DNA of 64,000 nucleotides. Origin: an uncultured bacterium. GTDB taxonomy: Bacteria > Verrucomicrobiota > Verrucomicrobiia > CAIQCK01. The notes beneath the pieces are model-generated. The model saw nothing but the letters and a program-made list of their open reading frames with translations. It made no database searches and had not been told where the DNA came from. The stretch covers positions 1 through 64,000 of the forward strand of contig CAIQCK010000090.1 of assembly GCA_903870275.1 (NCBI GenBank), written 5' to 3'. Every line of letters begins with the position of its first letter. The first letter of the stretch is position 1. Positions 16,566-24,047 of the stretch are shown in pieces. The position numbers and the translations under genes are program-made.

Positions 16566-19265
16566 ATGACGAAGACCAAGGCCCTCCTCACCGTTCCGCT
16601 GCTGCTGGCATCGCTAGCCGTTCTTCACGCCGCCGATTTTTTTGTGTCGCCGGCCGGCAACGACGCCGATGCCGGCACGAAGTCGAAGCCGTTCGCCACG
16701 CTCGAACGGGCGCGCGACGCAGTTCGCCAATCCAAAATCCAAAATCCGGGATCCAAAATCGAAGTGCTCGTCCGCGGCGGCTTGTATGCGCTGCCACAGA
16801 CGCTCAAGATTGGTCCGGACGACAGCGGCGCCGCCGACGCGCCGGTGGTTTGGCGCGCTTACAAGAATGAGAAACCCGTCGTCATCGGCGGAAAACAAGT
16901 CGGCGGTTTCACGCCGTGGAAGGGCGAAATCCTGAAAGCCGACGCCGGCGCGCAGGGCGTGACGAACGTTTTTCGCCAGCTTTTCTTCGACGGCAAACGG
17001 ATGCACCTCGCGCGCTACCCGAACTTCGATCCGAAAAACCCCTACGGCGGCGGCTGGGCCTACGCCGACGGCAAGCCGTGGCCGATGTATGCCGAGCGTC
17101 CTGGTGAGGACCGGCGCACGCTGCAGTACAAACCCGCCGACGCGCGTCAATGGGCGCGGCCGGAGGAAGGTGAAGTCTTCATTTTCCCGCGCTTCAACTG
17201 GTGGAACAACATTGTTCGCATCAAGACGATGGACCGCGAGAAGCGCACGATCACGCTCGCGGGCGATTGCTCCTATCCGATCCGCACCTTCGACCGCTAC
17301 TACGTCCAAGGGCTGCTGGAGGAACTCGACGCGCCGGGCGAGTGGTATCTCGACCGGAAGGAGAAGACGCTCTACTTCTGGCCGCCCGCGACGTTGAAGG
17401 GGCGCACCGTTTACGCCCCGACGCTGCGCACCATTCTCGAACTCGCTCCCGGCACAGCCAACGTGACATTTCGCGGGTTCACCTTCGAGTGCTGCGACGG
17501 CACCGCCATCACACTCAAGGACACCACCAACTGCGTCATCGCCGCCAGCGTCATCCGCAATGTCGGCGACTACAATGGCAGCGGCGTCTCCATCAGCGGC
17601 GGCAAGGACAACGGTGTCGCTGGCTGCGACATCTACGAGACTGGCAGCCACGGCGTCTCGATCGGCGGCGGCGACCGCATCACGCTCACGCCTGCGAACA
17701 ACTACGCCGACAACAATTACATCCACCACATCGGCGTCTTCTACAAACAGGGCGTTGGCATCAGCATGAATGGTTGCGGCAACCGCGCCTCGCACAACCT
17801 CATCCACGACGGCCCGCGCATGGGCGTCATGTTCGGCGGCAACAACCTCGTCATCGAATACAACCACATCCGCCACATGAACCTGGAGACCGAGGACACC
17901 GGCGCGGTTTATACCGGCGGGCGCGACTGGATCGGCTCGCGCGGCTCGGTTATCCGCTACAACTATTTCCACGACATGCTCGGCTACGGCCACGACGACA
18001 AGGGTGTCTGGCACTCGCCGCATTTCTCGTGGGGCGTTTATCTCGACGACAACACCGGCGGCGTGGACGTCATCGGCAACGTCGTCGCGCGCTGCTCGCG
18101 GGCGTGCATCCACCTCCACAACGGCCGCGACAACGTCATTGAGAACAACGTCTTCGTCGAAGGTCGGCTGTACCAGTTCGAATACAGCGGCTGGATCGAA
18201 AAGCATCGCTACTGGACCACCCACCTGCCGACGATGATCCAAGGCTACGAGTCGGTGGCGAACCAGCCGGCGTGGAAAAACATGAGGCATATGGACCTTC
18301 ATCCGACCAAGGCCGTGCTGCCCGACGGCAAGATCATGACCGGCAACGTTTTTGAGCGGAACATCGTCGCGTATCACGAACCGGACGCAAAACTGCTGCG
18401 CATGGGCAACGTGCCGTTCGATCACAACGAATATGACAACAACCTCTACTGGCACTACGGCCAGCCGTTGCTCACGGGTCAGCAGAAGGTAAGGGAATCC
18501 ACCGGGCCAAACCTCGCGCCCAATGCGGGCTTCGAGGAAGGCGAGCCGGGCAAGGCGCCGGCCGGTTGGAACTGGCAGGTGCGGCCCGGCGAGTCGGAGG
18601 CCGCGCTCGACACCAATGTGAAGTTTGCCGGCAGGCAGTCGCTCCGCATCGAAGGCCGCGGCACGACGAAAGACTCGAAGGGCCGCGAGCTTTCGCCCAA
18701 TTTCGTCAGTGGCGACATAACGGGGAGAACCGGCCAGTTCTACCGCCTCACCGCGCGCATCCGCGCCGCCGAGCCGGAGACGAAGTTTGTGTTGATGGCG
18801 CAGTCCTACATGGACAAAGTTTATTTCTGGGCGAAAGATACGGCCGCGAACGCGGGCACGGACTGGAAGGAATACGAGGTCGTCTTCAAGTTTCCCGCGC
18901 CGGGTGACCGCGACTACAAGGAGCAGATGAAATCGTTTCGCATCCGGCTCGATGTGCGCCAGCCCGCCGGCACGATCTGGGTGGACGACGTAACGTTGCG
19001 CGAGGCAACGCCCATGGACGAATGGGAATCGTGGCAGGCGCTCGGCGTGGACAAACACTCGCTCGTGGCCGATCCGCTCTTCGTCAACGCCACGAAAGAT
19101 GACTACCGGCTGAGGAAGAACTCGCCCGCGTTCAAGCTCGGTTTCAAACCGATTCCCGTTGAGAAGATCGGCCCTTACCGCGATCCACTGCGCGCGAGCT
19201 GGCCGATCAAGGAAGCCGAAGGCGCGCGCGAACATCCGCTGGCAGGCGAGGCTGATCATCCATAA
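16566..19265 (+). CDS. Secreted right-handed beta-helix protein (copy 2) with CBM-like C-terminus
   Basis: This 899-residue protein starts at ATG 16566, giving a clean signal peptide (LLTVPLLLASLAVLHAA); a longer in-frame TTG start at 16518 lies in the duplicated intergenic sequence and is not used here. It opens with FFVSPAGNDADAGT and KPFATLERARDAVR, then has parallel beta-helix coils (residues ~90-640) with repeated N-N turns such as ADNNYIHHIG and ENNVFVEGR. A carbohydrate-binding-like module (LAPNAGFEEGEPGKAP, FAGRQSLRIEG, about 650-800) is inserted before the last coil. Paralogous to the gene at 7939. Function is probably polysaccharide lyase or hydrolase; catalytic residues are not identifiable by eye. 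Bases 16731-16760 are a short simple-repeat tract at the same linker where copy 1 has its 59-codon insertion. Confidence 0.8.
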   Translation: MTKTKALLTVPLLLASLAVLHAADFFVSPAGNDADAGTKSKPFATLERARDAVRQSKIQNPGSKIEVLVRGGLYALPQTLKIGPDDSGAADAPVVWRAYKNEKPVVIGGKQVGGFTPWKGEILKADAGAQGVTNVFRQLFFDGKRMHLARYPNFDPKNPYGGGWAYADGKPWPMYAERPGEDRRTLQYKPADARQWARPEEGEVFIFPRFNWWNNIVRIKTMDREKRTITLAGDCSYPIRTFDRYYVQGLLEELDAPGEWYLDRKEKTLYFWPPATLKGRTVYAPTLRTILELAPGTANVTFRGFTFECCDGTAITLKDTTNCVIAASVIRNVGDYNGSGVSISGGKDNGVAGCDIYETGSHGVSIGGGDRITLTPANNYADNNYIHHIGVFYKQGVGISMNGCGNRASHNLIHDGPRMGVMFGGNNLVIEYNHIRHMNLETEDTGAVYTGGRDWIGSRGSVIRYNYFHDMLGYGHDDKGVWHSPHFSWGVYLDDNTGGVDVIGNVVARCSRACIHLHNGRDNVIENNVFVEGRLYQFEYSGWIEKHRYWTTHLPTMIQGYESVANQPAWKNMRHMDLHPTKAVLPDGKIMTGNVFERNIVAYHEPDAKLLRMGNVPFDHNEYDNNLYWHYGQPLLTGQQKVRESTGPNLAPNAGFEEGEPGKAPAGWNWQVRPGESEAALDTNVKFAGRQSLRIEGRGTTKDSKGRELSPNFVSGDITGRTGQFYRLTARIRAAEPETKFVLMAQSYMDKVYFWAKDTAANAGTDWKEYEVVFKFPAPGDRDYKEQMKSFRIRLDVRQPAGTIWVDDVTLREATPMDEWESWQALGVDKHSLVADPLFVNATKDDYRLRKNSPAFKLGFKPIPVEKIGPYRDPLRASWPIKEAEGAREHPLAGEADHP
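16731..16760 (+). repeat. Simple repeat at the same linker as in copy 1
   Basis: Three units of the type TCCAAAATC/GATCCAAAATC encode SKIQNPGSKI between ARDAVRQ and EVLVRGG. In copy 1 the equivalent position holds the insertion 8113-8289. The purine/pyrimidine word pattern is unlike the surrounding GC-rich codons. Confidence 0.65.
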
Positions 19266-19373
19266 ACCTCATCGCCAGCAACGCTGTCGGTTCACAATTC
19301 GGTCGCAATTAGTGTACGCGGCTAGGCTCGTCATCTGCGCAAAGACGCCTTGGGCGCCGGCCTGAGCCGAAGT

Positions 19374-19395
19374 GACAGACGCTTCCTCGTCTGTC
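19374..19395. repeat. Perfect 8-bp-arm hairpin between the two arrays
   Basis: GACAGACG (19374-19381) and CGTCTGTC (19388-19395) pair around CTTCCT. It sits in the 179 bp gap after the beta-helix gene and 15 bp upstream of the regulator's -35 box, so it may act as an insulator or weak terminator. No T-run follows. Confidence 0.5.
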
Positions 19396-19409
19396 CTCTG
19401 GATTGGGTA

Positions 19410-19438
19410 TTGACACATGAACGCAACATCAGAATACT
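19410..19438 (+). promoter_or_regulatory. Sigma70-type promoter of the XRE-cupin regulator
   Basis: A consensus -35 box TTGACA (19410-19415), a 17-base spacer and a -10-like AATACT (19433-19438). The expected start of transcription, about seven bases further on, falls at or next to the A of the ATG at 19445. The mRNA would then be leaderless. This is the best promoter match seen in the window. Confidence 0.6.
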
Positions 19439-19451
19439 GAACGCATGTTCA
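19418..19451. promoter_or_regulatory. Candidate autoregulatory operator
   Basis: TGAACGCA occurs at 19418-19425 and 19438-19445, exactly 20 bases (two helical turns) apart and flanking the -10 region. The second copy is also the left half of an inverted repeat, TGAAC-N4-GTTCA (19438-19451), overlapping the start codon. This fits binding by the XRE regulator to its own promoter. Confidence 0.45.
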
Positions 19452-20008
19452 ATCCATCCTCAGCCAAGGATGTCGGCGTCCGCATTCAGAGTCTGCGCAA
19501 GCGGTATGGGCTGTCCATGCGCGAGCTGGCGCGGAAGGCAGAGGTTTCGGCAGCCATGATCTCGTATGCGGAGCGGGGCGTCAGTTCGCTCAGTCTGACG
19601 ACGCTGCAGAAGGTGCTGGCGGCGCTGGGAACAAGCATGGCGGAGTTCTTTGCCGACAAGGAGGCGGGCGGCGAGGGGCCGGTGTTCGCGCGCGAACAAA
19701 TGCGGGTGGTCAGCGATCCGGAACGGACCTACACGATTCTGCTGGGCAAGCGGCCGGGCGTGCAGGTGGAAATGTTTGACGAGCACATCCGGCCCTCCAA
19801 GCAGAAGCCGGAGTTTGAGAAGCTCAACTGTGATATCGCCGGCTACGTGCTGGCCGGAACGCTCGCGCTGGATGTGAAAGGAAAGGAGAAACGCACGCTG
19901 CGCACCGGCGATGCATTCTATGTGACGAAGGGCACCACGCACCGGGGCTATGCGCTCGGCGGCGAGGAGGCGCGGCTGATCACGGTTTATTACCCAGCGT
20001 CGTATTGA
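19445..20008 (+). CDS. XRE-family regulator with C-terminal cupin domain
   Basis: The 187-residue protein has an N-terminal helix-turn-helix of the XRE/HTH_3 type (about residues 10-62: VRIQSLRKRYGLSMRELARK, then AAMISYAERGVSSLSLTTLQ). A C-terminal cupin_2 barrel follows (about 110-185: GYVLAGTLALDVKG, LRTGDAFYVTKGTTHRGYAL). This is the architecture of PuuR-like regulators, where the cupin senses a small ligand. It is followed 78 bp later by an APC-family permease, a pairing also like PuuR with its transporter. It is probably the local regulator of the array that starts here. There is no Shine-Dalgarno; the promoter position suggests a leaderless message. The ligand is unknown. Confidence 0.85.
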   Translation: MFNPSSAKDVGVRIQSLRKRYGLSMRELARKAEVSAAMISYAERGVSSLSLTTLQKVLAALGTSMAEFFADKEAGGEGPVFAREQMRVVSDPERTYTILLGKRPGVQVEMFDEHIRPSKQKPEFEKLNCDIAGYVLAGTLALDVKGKEKRTLRTGDAFYVTKGTTHRGYALGGEEARLITVYYPASY

Positions 20009-20086
20009 ACGACTCAAGGCAGCCATGACGAGTTGAACCCTCCAACGCGATGCGCGCCGTGCCGGCGCCCTGAACCGCTCCATGAC

Positions 20087-21433
20087 ATGAACAACTCCGA
20101 TTCCCAGCGGCTGAAGCGTGTTCTGAGTCTTCGGGACTTGCTCGTGTATGGCATGATGATCATGCAGGTCGTCGCGCCCGTCCCCATCTTTGGACTGCTC
20201 GAGCAGCGTTCCAACAACCACTCCGTCACGACGATTCTGATCGCGATGGCGGTCATGACGATCACCGCCGTCAGCTACGGGCGGATGGCGAGGCTCTACC
20301 CGATGGCCGGATCGGCCTACACCTATGTCGGCCGCGCCTTGAGTCCGCATCTGGGTTTCTTGGCCGGCTGGTCCATGTTTCTCGATTACCTGATCATCCC
20401 GCTGATCAGCGCCATCATCCCGGCGCTGGCCATCCAGCGCCTGATTCCCTCAGCGCCGTTCTTGCTGCTGACGTTTTTGATCGTCGCCGGCATGACGGCA
20501 CTGAATCTGCGCGGCATCCGCGCCACGGTTCACGTGAACATGGTGCTGCTGGCGGTGGCCAGCCTGGCCGTGGTGGCATTCATCACGCTGGCCATCCGCT
20601 ACCTCTTCCTCAAAGCGGGGTGGGCCGGCGTCTTCTCGTTCACGCCGATGTATAATCCAGCCACCTTCGAATCCCGCGCCTTGCTGGCCGGCATCTCGCT
20701 GGCCGCGATGAACTACATCGGTTTCGACGGTCTGACGACGCTGGCGGAGGATTCGGTGAATCCGAAACGCGACATGGTATTGTCCACGGTCCTCGTTGTC
20801 GTCATCACTGGAATCTTGAGCGCGGTGGAACTTTATTTCCTGCACTTGGTTTTGCCGGACTGGAAGCTCGCGGATCCGAACAGCTCGTATCTCGACGTGA
20901 TGCGCATGGTGGGTGGGCCGGTTCTGTTCACGACGTTCCTGGTGGTGATGAGCATCAGCCAATTCGGCTCCGGGTTCAGTGTGCAAGTCAACGCGGCGCG
21001 GTTGCTCTACGGCATGGGCCGCGACAATGTCCTTCCGAAATCGCTCTTTGGTTTTCTGAGTCCGAAGCGTCAGAACCCTTCGCGCAATATCATTTTTGTC
21101 GGGGTGCTGGCTTTCCTGGGCACGGTTTTCGTTCCGTTCGACCAAGCCTGCGATCTGCTGAACTTCGGCGCCTTTATTGGTTTCATGGGCGTCAATCTGT
21201 CCGTCATCTGGAGCTACTATGTCCGTCCGCCGCAGAATCACCGGCGTCATGTGCTTTTGGATGCCGTGCTGCCCGCCGGCGGGTTCTTGATGTGCCTGAT
21301 CTTTTGGATCGGCTTGCCCAGTCGCGCCAAGATCGTGGGCGGCTTGTGGCTGTTCGCGGGCCTGGTGTATTCCGCATGCAAGACGCGCGGCTTTCGTGAG
21401 CGGCCGCTGCAATTCGATTTTCGGGAAACCTGA
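20087..21433 (+). CDS. APC-family amino acid/amine permease
   Basis: This 448-residue membrane protein with about twelve hydrophobic segments belongs to the amino acid-polyamine-organocation superfamily. The start MNNSDSQRLKRVLSLRDLLV, then MVAPVPIFG-like helix 1 and ARLYPMAGSAYTYVGRAL and ISLAAMNYIGFDGLTTLAED are typical of the family. ATG 20087 was chosen because the helix 1 pattern starts just after it; upstream in-frame sequence is not family-like. It imports an amino acid or amine into the cytoplasm. Placed directly after an XRE-cupin regulator and six bases before a URO-D-like gene, it is likely co-transcribed with both. Substrate cannot be deduced from sequence; amino sugars are not usual APC substrates. 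Confidence 0.85.
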   Translation: MNNSDSQRLKRVLSLRDLLVYGMMIMQVVAPVPIFGLLEQRSNNHSVTTILIAMAVMTITAVSYGRMARLYPMAGSAYTYVGRALSPHLGFLAGWSMFLDYLIIPLISAIIPALAIQRLIPSAPFLLLTFLIVAGMTALNLRGIRATVHVNMVLLAVASLAVVAFITLAIRYLFLKAGWAGVFSFTPMYNPATFESRALLAGISLAAMNYIGFDGLTTLAEDSVNPKRDMVLSTVLVVVITGILSAVELYFLHLVLPDWKLADPNSSYLDVMRMVGGPVLFTTFLVVMSISQFGSGFSVQVNAARLLYGMGRDNVLPKSLFGFLSPKRQNPSRNIIFVGVLAFLGTVFVPFDQACDLLNFGAFIGFMGVNLSVIWSYYVRPPQNHRRHVLLDAVLPAGGFLMCLIFWIGLPSRAKIVGGLWLFAGLVYSACKTRGFRERPLQFDFRET

Positions 21434-21439
21434 TTCCAT

Positions 21440-22684
21440 ATGACCTCGCGTGAACGTCTCCTCGCCGCCCTCGAAGGCCGGCCGGCCGACCATGTGCCGT
21501 TGACGACGTGGTGTTTCGGTTTTCGCGCGCCGCCACAATTGCGCTGGGAGACCGCCGGGCGCGACGTGCGGTTCTGGTATTCGAAACGGCTCGAACACAT
21601 CCACACCCTGCCGCAACCGTGGGAACTCGACGACGAGTTCCAGCGCGCCGAGGCGTGGCGCTCGCTTGGCGTGGACGACGTGCTGGATGTCTCCGTGCCC
21701 TGGAGCCAGGACCCGGCGGTGACGCAGACCGACTCGGCGCTTCCGCCCGGCGCACGGGATGGCGACACCCGCTATCCCGTCATGGCGCGCGACTACCAGA
21801 CGCCGGCCGGCCCGGTGCGGCACGCCGTCCGCAAAACCGAGCCGGACCCGGAAGGTTGGCCGGTGCAGCCCAACCACGTTCCACCCATCGAAGACCTGAA
21901 CATCCCGCGCGCGGTGCGGCATCTCGTGAGCGAACCGGCCCATGTGCCGGCGATCCGTCACCTGTTCGCGCCGCCCGACGATGCGCAACGCCGATGGTTC
22001 GCCGACCGCATGGCGCGCATGAAGACCTTTGCTGACTCGAAGGGCTTGCTCGTGCAAGTCTGGACTGCGTTCGGCATGGACGCGGCGGTGTGGTTCACGG
22101 GCGCGGAGAACGCGGTGCTGATGGCGATGGACGCACCGGACGCCTTTCACCGCCTTCTCGACATCATCTTCGAAACCGACTTCGCCCGCACGGAACTGGC
22201 GGCGGTCACACCCGGCGTGGACATGGTCTGCCAGCGCGGCTGGTATTCCTCGACCGATTTCTGGTCGCCGGAGTTGTTCGACCAACTCGTGGCTCCACGA
22301 CTGAAGCAACTCACGGCGTTGGCCCATCGCCACGGCAAGAAGTTCGCTTACGTGATGACAACGGGCGTCGCGACGTTGGGGGCGCGCCTCGCCGACGCAG
22401 GCGTGGATCTTCTCTACTTCGCGGACCCGATCCAGGACAGGCTTCCATTGGAGAAGGCGCGCGAGCTTCTCGCCGGCGGCATGACGCTGGCGGGCGGCAC
22501 TAACGCCCTCAGCCTCGCTTCCGGCGACGCACGGCGGATTCGTGATGAAGTGCGCCGCGCCATCGAGGTCCTCGGGCCGACGCGCCGCTTCATCCTGCAT
22601 CCGGTGGACGCGATTTTCCCGGACACGCCGTGGGCGGGCGTCGAGGCGATGATTGAAGCGTGGAAGGAATTCCGAGCCGTGTAA
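21440..22684 (+). CDS. URO-D-like (uroporphyrinogen decarboxylase family) protein, first copy
   Basis: The 414-residue protein has the family start MTSRERLLAALEGRPADHVP and the TIM-barrel pattern of the URO-D superfamily, which includes true heme decarboxylase and corrinoid-dependent methyltransferases. It is cytoplasmic with no signal. The zinc-binding His-x-Cys of MtaA-like methyltransferases is not seen at the expected place (KKFAYVMTTGVATLG), so a methyltransferase role is doubtful. It is unlikely to be the housekeeping HemE because it is embedded in a sugar/amine locus, six bases after the permease and 12 before the isomerase-like gene. Such stand-alone URO-D-like proteins are common in PVC sugar loci but their reaction is not established. 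Confidence 0.72.
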   Translation: MTSRERLLAALEGRPADHVPLTTWCFGFRAPPQLRWETAGRDVRFWYSKRLEHIHTLPQPWELDDEFQRAEAWRSLGVDDVLDVSVPWSQDPAVTQTDSALPPGARDGDTRYPVMARDYQTPAGPVRHAVRKTEPDPEGWPVQPNHVPPIEDLNIPRAVRHLVSEPAHVPAIRHLFAPPDDAQRRWFADRMARMKTFADSKGLLVQVWTAFGMDAAVWFTGAENAVLMAMDAPDAFHRLLDIIFETDFARTELAAVTPGVDMVCQRGWYSSTDFWSPELFDQLVAPRLKQLTALAHRHGKKFAYVMTTGVATLGARLADAGVDLLYFADPIQDRLPLEKARELLAGGMTLAGGTNALSLASGDARRIRDEVRRAIEVLGPTRRFILHPVDAIFPDTPWAGVEAMIEAWKEFRAV

Positions 22685-22696
22685 CAGGAGCGAGTC

Positions 22697-24028
22697 ATGA
22701 CAACGCTGACAACCAAACTGGTTCCTCGTGTAGCGGTGGGTTCGTTGTGCAATCCGTTGGAGGTCGGCGCAAACCGCGCGCCGGCCGCAGCGGACGAACT
22801 GGCGCGCCGCCTGAAAGACGCCGGCTGCGAGGTCATCGCGCTTGGTCCGGTGGACACGCCGGAGAAGTCGGTTGCCGCGGGACAGGGCATGGCCGGGCAG
22901 CGCGTTCATGCGGTCGCGCTTGCCGCCACGAGTTGGTTTGAGGATTACCTGGTGCTGGACCTGTTGGAGGAATGCCGCGTGCCGGCGCTTCTCTGGTCGC
23001 TGCCGGGCATGGAGACCGGCGCGTTGTGCGGCACGCAACAGTTGGCGGCCTACCTGAAGCAACTGGGCGTCCCTCACCGCTGCGTCTATGGCCCGCTGGA
23101 ATCGCCAGAGGCCGGGAGGCAAGCATCCGTCTTTCTGCGCGCCGCCGCGCTCGCCTGCCAACTGCGCCGCGCGCGCATCGGCTTTGGCGGTTGTCGCGTG
23201 GCGGGCATGACCGAAGTCTCCGCCAACGAAATCGGCCTCAAGAAATCCATCGGCCCGCGCATCGTCCCGCTCGACATGCCGCGCCTGCTCGACCGCGCGA
23301 AGGCGATTCCCGACGACGATGTTCGCGCGCGCTGGCAGGCGGTCGTCCAGCGAAGCGGCTGCTGCAAAGTTTCCGCTGCCGACGGCCTCGACTCGCTCAA
23401 GGTTTATGTCGCCGTCAGGGAACTTGTGGACAAACACCGGCTCGATATGCTGACGCTCGGCTGCTATCCGCACCTGATGGGCCGCGTTTGCCTCGCCGCG
23501 TCGTTGCTGGCGGACGAAGGCGTTCCGCTCGGTTGCGAAGGCGATGTCAACGGCGCGGTCGGCCAGCTCTTGCTCGCGCGGTTGACGGGCCAGCCCACGC
23601 ACAACACCGACTGGCTCGAACCGCTGGAGGACGGCACGGTGGTCTTCACGCATTGCGGCTCCGGTTCGTTCAGCCTCGCCGAACGGCCCGGCGACATCAC
23701 GCTCGGCCCCGTGCGGCTGATGGACCAGGGCGTGTGCGCGACCTTCCCCGCCAAACCCGGCCCGGTGACATTGGTGAGCCTGTTGCCGCGCGGCGACGGT
23801 TATCAGTTGGCGTTGCTCGAAGGCGAGGCGGTCCCGACGACGATGGTCTTTCCCGGCAACCCGCTGCGCGTGCGCTTCCCGCAGCCGACGCCGCGCCTTA
23901 TCGAATGGATTTTTACCGAGGGCATCGGTCATCACTGGATGGCCGGCTACGGCCACGTTGCCGACGAAATCAGCCAATGGGCCAGCCTGTGCGGCCCGAG
24001 CCTGAGGTTGTTGAGGCCCGATTGTTAA
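22697..24028 (+). CDS. L-fucose/L-arabinose isomerase-like protein
   Basis: A cytoplasmic 443-residue protein with the fold pattern of the L-fucose/L-arabinose isomerase superfamily: an N-terminal Rossmann-like half (VAVGSLCNPLEVGANRAP, VHAVALAATSWFEDYLVLDL) and a C-terminal half with TVVFTHCGSGSFSLAERPGD and FPAKPGPVTLVSLLPRGDG. Isomerases of this type convert aldoses to ketoses. An RBS (AGGAG) lies eight bases before ATG 22697. With RhaT and extracellular glycosidases it could process an imported deoxysugar. The family also contains members without proven isomerase activity, so the exact sugar is open. Confidence 0.75.
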   Translation: MTTLTTKLVPRVAVGSLCNPLEVGANRAPAAADELARRLKDAGCEVIALGPVDTPEKSVAAGQGMAGQRVHAVALAATSWFEDYLVLDLLEECRVPALLWSLPGMETGALCGTQQLAAYLKQLGVPHRCVYGPLESPEAGRQASVFLRAAALACQLRRARIGFGGCRVAGMTEVSANEIGLKKSIGPRIVPLDMPRLLDRAKAIPDDDVRARWQAVVQRSGCCKVSAADGLDSLKVYVAVRELVDKHRLDMLTLGCYPHLMGRVCLAASLLADEGVPLGCEGDVNGAVGQLLLARLTGQPTHNTDWLEPLEDGTVVFTHCGSGSFSLAERPGDITLGPVRLMDQGVCATFPAKPGPVTLVSLLPRGDGYQLALLEGEAVPTTMVFPGNPLRVRFPQPTPRLIEWIFTEGIGHHWMAGYGHVADEISQWASLCGPSLRLLRPDC

Positions 24029-24047
24029 TCCACCCAGGAGACCAATC

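Noticed and set aside
21440-22684. HemE (uroporphyrinogen decarboxylase) for heme synthesis
   Set aside because: The sequence diverges from HemE signatures and the context is sugar/amine metabolism; a generic URO-D-like call is safer.
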